A DNA stretch of 47,234 nt from Candidatus Babeliales bacterium (GTDB lineage Bacteria > Babelota > Babeliae > Babelales > JABCYS01): NCBI GenBank assembly GCA_016929235.1, contig JAFGJD010000010.1, forward strand, positions 1-47,234, given 5' to 3'. A program made the position numbers and the translations under genes. The notes below the pieces were generated by a model that was given only the letters and a program-made list of their open reading frames with translations, did not search any database and was not told where the DNA came from. This document shows, piece by piece, positions 42,594 to 47,234 of this stretch; position 1 is the stretch's first letter, and every line of letters starts with the position of its first letter.

Positions 42594-45500
42594 ATGTCAT
42601 CAGGACCGCCCCACCAGAAAGTTGAGTCATGCGGGCACTAATGCGACTATTAACTTCCACTAATTGTTGATCAAGCGACAAGCCAGCAAGATATGCATTC
42701 GCATAGGTCTGTGTTAATGAGAAGTACATCTTCCATGACCATAAGCTCAATAACGAATATCGAATTGCTGAGTCACTGTTACCTACAAACGTTTCGTATC
42801 CTGCATCAACGAGCGACTGAAATTCTTCATTATCATCAAGCTCCGTCAATTCGATCCCATTGGTTCCTGTCACATATGATCTAAAGGCGGCAAATGCGGC
42901 TCCATCTTCAGTAGGCGGATCCAAGAGATCATCACCTTGCTGAATCAAAGCGGAATATTGTGTGGAATCGCCAACAAGACCCTCGAACATGCTCTTCGTG
43001 TAAAGGAAATACATCAACGCATCAAGAAGCGATACTTCAATCTCACTATACTTAGTCATCTGTTCTTGCGACATGGAAGCAGTACCTGTCATATAGTTGT
43101 TGTATAACTCAACTAACTGAACATAGGTTTTACCATCAATAACATCTGAGGCTTGTTTTGCGGCAATAAACGCAAGCATATTACGTGAAGCAACTTTGAA
43201 ATATGAACCGTACAATAACTGCGTCACACTTGTCATTTCAAGAGTCAAATCTCTACCGGCAAGGCTTCTGATGCCATTATCAATGAATGTTTGATAAATA
43301 TTTTGAGCTCCACCGTAGTACTGTCCTGCATATTCGTAAAACGCAGAAGTCGCCATACATGTATCACCACTTGTTTTGAAAACCTGTGCAATACTATCAA
43401 GTACAGCATTAGAATCCGATATGCTCCATGCATTGGATATACCTTGCCCGCTGTAATATTCAACGTAGTGTTGTCGTGCACTCATATAATCTTGGAACAC
43501 TTCATCGACAGCTGCAGAAAATAATTGTGTATCAGGAGTTCCAACAATAAATGATTTCATAGTTTCTGCCGCACCCGACCACATCTGCGCCATGATCATA
43601 TTCATATACAGCGCATCAGCCGCAAATAGACTTGTTCCAATAAAGTCTCCCTGCTGATGATCTTTTCCATTGAGAAATTCATACGCGCCAACATAGAACG
43701 TATACATATCAATGTATGCTGATCGAATCATATCAAAAAGTTCATATGTTCTATCATTGGCAAGTTGCAAGTTGGGCAAAGTCGTCTGTACATTTCCTGC
43801 TTCTGAAATGAGTGCAAACGCAATATCTTTGCCAACGTTCCATGCCATAGTATCATCTTGCCCAGGAACATAATTTCTTCCATTAAATGACACTAATTGT
43901 GTGCCAACTCTAAACAATTGGAGCGCCGCGACATAGTAACTTGCCGCACATATGGCACCGTTGTACGCAGGCTTAGCAGCAGAAATCATTTTATTCTGCT
44001 CGCGGATGGTTGGCTGTGCACCTTGTTGATCAAACCGCACTTGATATTCAGCAAATCCTCGGACCTCATCATAATAAGCCCGCGCCTCTTGTTCGATCAT
44101 ATCAACAATCGTTTCTTTGTCTGTATCGAGAGTATTGGTTCTTGTTGTTGAATCTGGGGTATAAGCATCTTCATACTCAATACCCTTATCAGCAAGTCGA
44201 TATGCTATTTCAGTGTACAATGCACAGGTTGCTGGATCACCATATGTTGGAACGCCTAAAGGAATAGATCGCACTTGATCACGAATAAAATACGTACGCG
44301 GCACATCAAATCTATTTGCAACATTCTTGGTGCCTTCAGTGTAGATCAGACCATATATCTGTGCCGCGGTCGCTAACGTTTCAGCCTTAAAATAGGCGCG
44401 CCGCAACGTTGTATCATTTGCTTTGTCATCTCGTCCTAACTGATGGTAGCCAACGCGAGCCGTAGCAAGATATGTAAACGCATCTTGATACTCTTTTTGT
44501 TCGAGCTTATAGATTCCCCATGCCTGATAAATATCGTATTGTTTCAGTTGTGCATCGGCAATTTCCTCATTTGTTTTGCCTAAAACAAGTTCATTGGTTT
44601 GTGGATACCGCTGCGTATAGTACACAATCAGGTGCTTCTGCCGATCAAGAGCTTCTTCATAGTTTTCCTGTGCAACAAGTTGATCAATAATCGATGTACT
44701 GAGATTGCTCGTAATGTATGTATTAATTTCATTGATTAGCTGTGCAATGACCGTCTCAAGATCTTGGGCCATAGCTGTATTGTTTTGCCGCTGATATACC
44801 TGTTTTAATTGGCTATACATAAGCACTGCACCAAGAAGAGGATAGTATTCTTGCGGTACATGTTGCTGATATGCATCAGCGTACTCGTGCAAAACATCAA
44901 GAACTTCGGTTTGTGCATCTTCATTTCCAGATTCAAGCGCCACTTGATACAAGTTCAGCGCTCTCTGCCATGCACTATTAGCAATGCTCTCATAGGTAGC
45001 ATCTGATGATTGAGACATCCAGTTTGTTTGTACTGCAGAAAGGTCTACCGCTGCTGCTTTTGCTTGGCGCGCAGCGTTCATAGTATCCACCATAGATTGA
45101 AGTACTGCTAGCTCTGCATCCATATCAACACCGTGTGAAGCAATAGATGAGTAATAATGAAGAGCAACCAGGATTTTATCAGATTCTCCCGACTCAATTA
45201 ATGGCTGGCATGTGTTACGATAGACATCAGCTATGTACTCATTCAATGCCCATTGGTATGTGATGGCAACATCGTTCATGAGGTAACCAGGATATAATGT
45301 CATATCACGAAGCAATTCAGGATCGGTCAGCACTAAATGATCGGCATTAGCACAGATCTGTCGTGCTTGCGTATACAACCGTTCTGCTTGTTGCAAACCG
45401 ACATCACTCGCTTGCGTTGCAAATGTGTCAGCTTGCTGTAATAGACCGTTTACTTTTGTAATGGTCGTAATCAGTTCGTGTGCATCAAATATGGCTTTTA

Positions 45501-47139
45501 GATTTACTTGTCCTGCAGGAATCGCTGCAACATCTTGAGTCACCGATAAGCCTGCTTTTACATAAAACTCTAATGAATTTTGGAATTGTAATGCTGCCTC
45601 TGAAAAAAGCATTCCGTCATCTACTAAGACAATACCACACTGCATTGCAAGTGCTGTGCTTTGTTCTTCACCTTGAGCAGCGTCTTCTGACTGCTGTTTG
45701 TATTCTGCAAGCTTAACCCTCCCTGTATCAACACCAACATCACCCTGTAGCATATTGAGCTGCACGGAAACAATTTCTGCATCGAAACTATCACCTGCTT
45801 TTTGAAATTTTTCATACGCATTGTTAAATAAAAGCACGGCCTGTTGTTTTTCAGTTAATGCTTCAGATGCTCCTTTTTGTTCTGCTTCGCTTTTTTTATC
45901 CCACGCAATATCATAGGAACTTTTTTGAATACCAGCATTTTCTGCACTGGTTTGCATTTGGAATTTCATGCTCATGTCGTTTGCTTGTTCATAACGAGAT
46001 TGAGCATTCGTAAATAATTCTTGTGAACGAATGAATAGCTCATCCATCTCACCTCTCGTTGATGACTGAAACTGATCGGGAATCATGTCCGAAACCTGTT
46101 GCCCTCGGGTTCCATATATGTGTCCCATCACAGAATTATATGATGACTTTGCCTGAGTTGCCGTTTGGAATCCTGTAACAATTAAATCTGGTTGCCATGA
46201 GTCATCACAATATTGGACATATGACTTTGCTCGCTCAAGAATCTCATCTGTATAACCTGTCGTAGCTTGTGAAATCATATTGAGCAGATTATTAAAAATC
46301 GCAAAGATTACCGTGTTCCGAGGCTTCTTATACAGTGTCAAAATTGTTTGCTGTGCAGATGCATCACCCCCCGCAAGCTCTGAGGCCAACGCATTCATTG
46401 AAGTATCATACCGATCAAGCACATCCATTAGTTCTTGCAAAATTCCGGTATAGTCAGCATTAGTTCGCAATGCCTCAGCAATATCTTTGCCTAGTTTTTC
46501 GAATCGGTTGGCACATAACTTTCCAAGATCCGTAAAGGTTCCAACGGTGTAATTTCCTTCATTATTCCAAACAATAGAAACCCCTGCATTTTGGTACGCC
46601 GAAAAAAAGTTACGCACAGCATCTTGATATTTTGTAACAATCTCATCAGCAGATAGACCTAACGAATGTGTTTCATGAAGAAGTTGGCGAGCACGAGCAA
46701 ATTCCGCGCTTAAAACGAGTTGAAGCAATTGCTCTCTTCGAGCAGTATTGGGCGGAAGAATTGTTCCCCAATGTTGCTGCGGACCGGTTATCTCTCCTTG
46801 TTCTGATGAGGGTCCAGATATTGTTCCTGATTCTTGTTGGGTCGGTCCAGCAACCTCCTGATTTTCACTTTGTGATGGTTCAGAAACTTCGCCCCCTTCT
46901 GGTTGGGATGGACCAGAAACAGTCCCGCCACTTTCAGAGGGGCCACTAATACTTCCTCCAGACTGACTTGGACCAGAAGGTCCTTCCTGTTGCTGGCTTG
47001 GTCCAGATATACTTCCACCACTACTTCCTGGCGCACCAATACTTCCACCAGAATGACTACTAGGCCCAGAAGGTCCAGCGCCAAAAAGTAGTCCAACAAA
47101 TAGGCACATTACTAATGATATTGAATATTTCTGTTTCAT
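42592..47139 (-). CDS. Giant exported helical protein with N-terminal GPS-repeat tract (1515 aa)
   Basis: The product is not recognised. The ATG at 47139 has GGAG nine bases upstream; the frame continues to a TTG at 47154. A signal peptide (1-20) is followed at once by about 100 residues of Gly/Pro/Ser/Gln repeats (21-123). The remaining 1390 residues are mostly helical, with TPR-like or coiled segments rich in Ala, Gln, Tyr and Asp and no visible catalytic motif. Examples are LLQLVLSAEFARARQLLHE near 138-156 and many AxxLYxxA-type helices such as AERLYTQARQICANADH. The protein is probably surface-exposed or secreted and acts by binding. With 1515 codons it is the longest gene in the window. 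Its codon use looks like its neighbours. Confidence 0.75.
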   Translation of the reverse strand: MKQKYSISLVMCLFVGLLFGAGPSGPSSHSGGSIGAPGSSGGSISGPSQQQEGPSGPSQSGGSISGPSESGGTVSGPSQPEGGEVSEPSQSENQEVAGPTQQESGTISGPSSEQGEITGPQQHWGTILPPNTARREQLLQLVLSAEFARARQLLHETHSLGLSADEIVTKYQDAVRNFFSAYQNAGVSIVWNNEGNYTVGTFTDLGKLCANRFEKLGKDIAEALRTNADYTGILQELMDVLDRYDTSMNALASELAGGDASAQQTILTLYKKPRNTVIFAIFNNLLNMISQATTGYTDEILERAKSYVQYCDDSWQPDLIVTGFQTATQAKSSYNSVMGHIYGTRGQQVSDMIPDQFQSSTRGEMDELFIRSQELFTNAQSRYEQANDMSMKFQMQTSAENAGIQKSSYDIAWDKKSEAEQKGASEALTEKQQAVLLFNNAYEKFQKAGDSFDAEIVSVQLNMLQGDVGVDTGRVKLAEYKQQSEDAAQGEEQSTALAMQCGIVLVDDGMLFSEAALQFQNSLEFYVKAGLSVTQDVAAIPAGQVNLKAIFDAHELITTITKVNGLLQQADTFATQASDVGLQQAERLYTQARQICANADHLVLTDPELLRDMTLYPGYLMNDVAITYQWALNEYIADVYRNTCQPLIESGESDKILVALHYYSSIASHGVDMDAELAVLQSMVDTMNAARQAKAAAVDLSAVQTNWMSQSSDATYESIANSAWQRALNLYQVALESGNEDAQTEVLDVLHEYADAYQQHVPQEYYPLLGAVLMYSQLKQVYQRQNNTAMAQDLETVIAQLINEINTYITSNLSTSIIDQLVAQENYEEALDRQKHLIVYYTQRYPQTNELVLGKTNEEIADAQLKQYDIYQAWGIYKLEQKEYQDAFTYLATARVGYHQLGRDDKANDTTLRRAYFKAETLATAAQIYGLIYTEGTKNVANRFDVPRTYFIRDQVRSIPLGVPTYGDPATCALYTEIAYRLADKGIEYEDAYTPDSTTRTNTLDTDKETIVDMIEQEARAYYDEVRGFAEYQVRFDQQGAQPTIREQNKMISAAKPAYNGAICAASYYVAALQLFRVGTQLVSFNGRNYVPGQDDTMAWNVGKDIAFALISEAGNVQTTLPNLQLANDRTYELFDMIRSAYIDMYTFYVGAYEFLNGKDHQQGDFIGTSLFAADALYMNMIMAQMWSGAAETMKSFIVGTPDTQLFSAAVDEVFQDYMSARQHYVEYYSGQGISNAWSISDSNAVLDSIAQVFKTSGDTCMATSAFYEYAGQYYGGAQNIYQTFIDNGIRSLAGRDLTLEMTSVTQLLYGSYFKVASRNMLAFIAAKQASDVIDGKTYVQLVELYNNYMTGTASMSQEQMTKYSEIEVSLLDALMYFLYTKSMFEGLVGDSTQYSALIQQGDDLLDPPTEDGAAFAAFRSYVTGTNGIELTELDDNEEFQSLVDAGYETFVGNSDSAIRYSLLSLWSWKMYFSLTQTYANAYLAGLSLDQQLVEVNSRISARMTQLSGGAVLMT
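46771..47079 (-). repeat. Coding tandem repeat: 10-11-residue Gly-Pro-Ser unit
   Basis: About nine imperfect units of the form SGPSQSxGGSI lie directly after the signal peptide of the giant exported protein. Each ends in Ile or Val: GGSI, GGTV, GGEV, NQEV, SGTI, GEI and WGTI. The DNA repeats ggtccaga-type blocks on the plus strand. Confidence 0.85.
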
Positions 47140-47234
47140 AGCTTCACTCTCCAAACACGACAGATAGCCTGAGAACTACTCTAGTAGTGCAGGACCCCAG
47201 AAGGCAATAAAAAATCCAGGGTCCATATATATGA

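Noticed and set aside
46668-47099. Long ORFs in other frames across the GPS-repeat tract
   Set aside because: Repetitive G+C-richer DNA keeps several frames open; only the frame with the signal peptide and 1515 codons is consistent.
1-47234. CRISPR arrays, insertion sequences, integrases, phage genes, rRNA
   Set aside because: I saw no regularly spaced repeats, no transposase or integrase motifs and no rRNA-like sequence.

Overview
The window reads as a stretch of chromosome from a bacterium with a compact, moderately AT-rich genome and a host-associated style. Core genes are conventional: rodA, mreC, ruvB, yebC, yicC, dnaE, pheS, galU, ppsA, prfA, rpmE, gatC/gatA, trxB, dus, rsmG, sppA and four tRNAs. 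They are interleaved with many short genes whose products begin with signal peptides and carry eukaryote-like or effector-like modules: three RING-type zinc proteins, a class 3 lipase, a Fic protein, a membrane-bound MutS-like ATPase and a set of M48-peptidase-like proteins. This mix resembles Candidatus Dependentiae (TM6) genomes, which come from bacteria living inside protists. That assignment is inferred from gene content only and was not tested by a search.

Layout. 1-2.8 kb: an all-alpha NTP pyrophosphatase-like gene with an internal duplication, an unknown secreted protein, and rodA. 2.9-9.6 kb: a small secreted RING protein on the minus strand, divergent from a tight plus-strand run ruvB-yebC-yicC-dnaE. 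9.6-13.8 kb (minus): a TPR-like protein and tRNA-Phe, then a four-gene block, in transcription order a 400-residue RING protein, an M48-like protein without its zinc motif, a second RING-like protein and another M48-like protein without its motif. 14.2-17.0 kb (plus): pheS, galU and two overlapping small secreted-protein genes. 17.0-25.3 kb: ybhB-ppsA, a glycosyltransferase-like gene, a secreted protein, nupC, rpmE-prfA and an Arg/Gly-tailed secreted protein. 25.5-31.2 kb (minus): dps, lipase, fic, the MutS-like membrane protein and a secreted tail-anchored protein. 31.4-33.4 kb (minus): tRNA-Val/Asn/Asp, then a second M48 pair in which the catalytic-type gene is broken by a frameshift at an A8 run and overlaps a pseudo-peptidase gene by ATGA. 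33.5-41.7 kb: sppA (plus) facing a long minus-strand run rsmG-MATE-gatC-gatA-trxB-P-loop NTPase-dus-mreC. 41.7-47.2 kb: an unknown secreted protein, a terminator, and a 1515-residue exported protein with a Gly/Pro/Ser repeat tract directly after its signal peptide.

The housekeeping genes serve replication and repair, translation, wall elongation and sugar-nucleotide supply. The accessory genes look like an envelope or secreted arsenal. The strongest candidate for an undescribed system is the recurring association of exported RING-type proteins with exported M48-fold proteins that have lost the HExxH zinc motif. It is supported by one four-gene operon, by a separate coupled pair of catalytic-type and pseudo M48 genes, and by near-identical flanks around the lost motif. 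All functional statements rest on motifs read by eye, with no database search.
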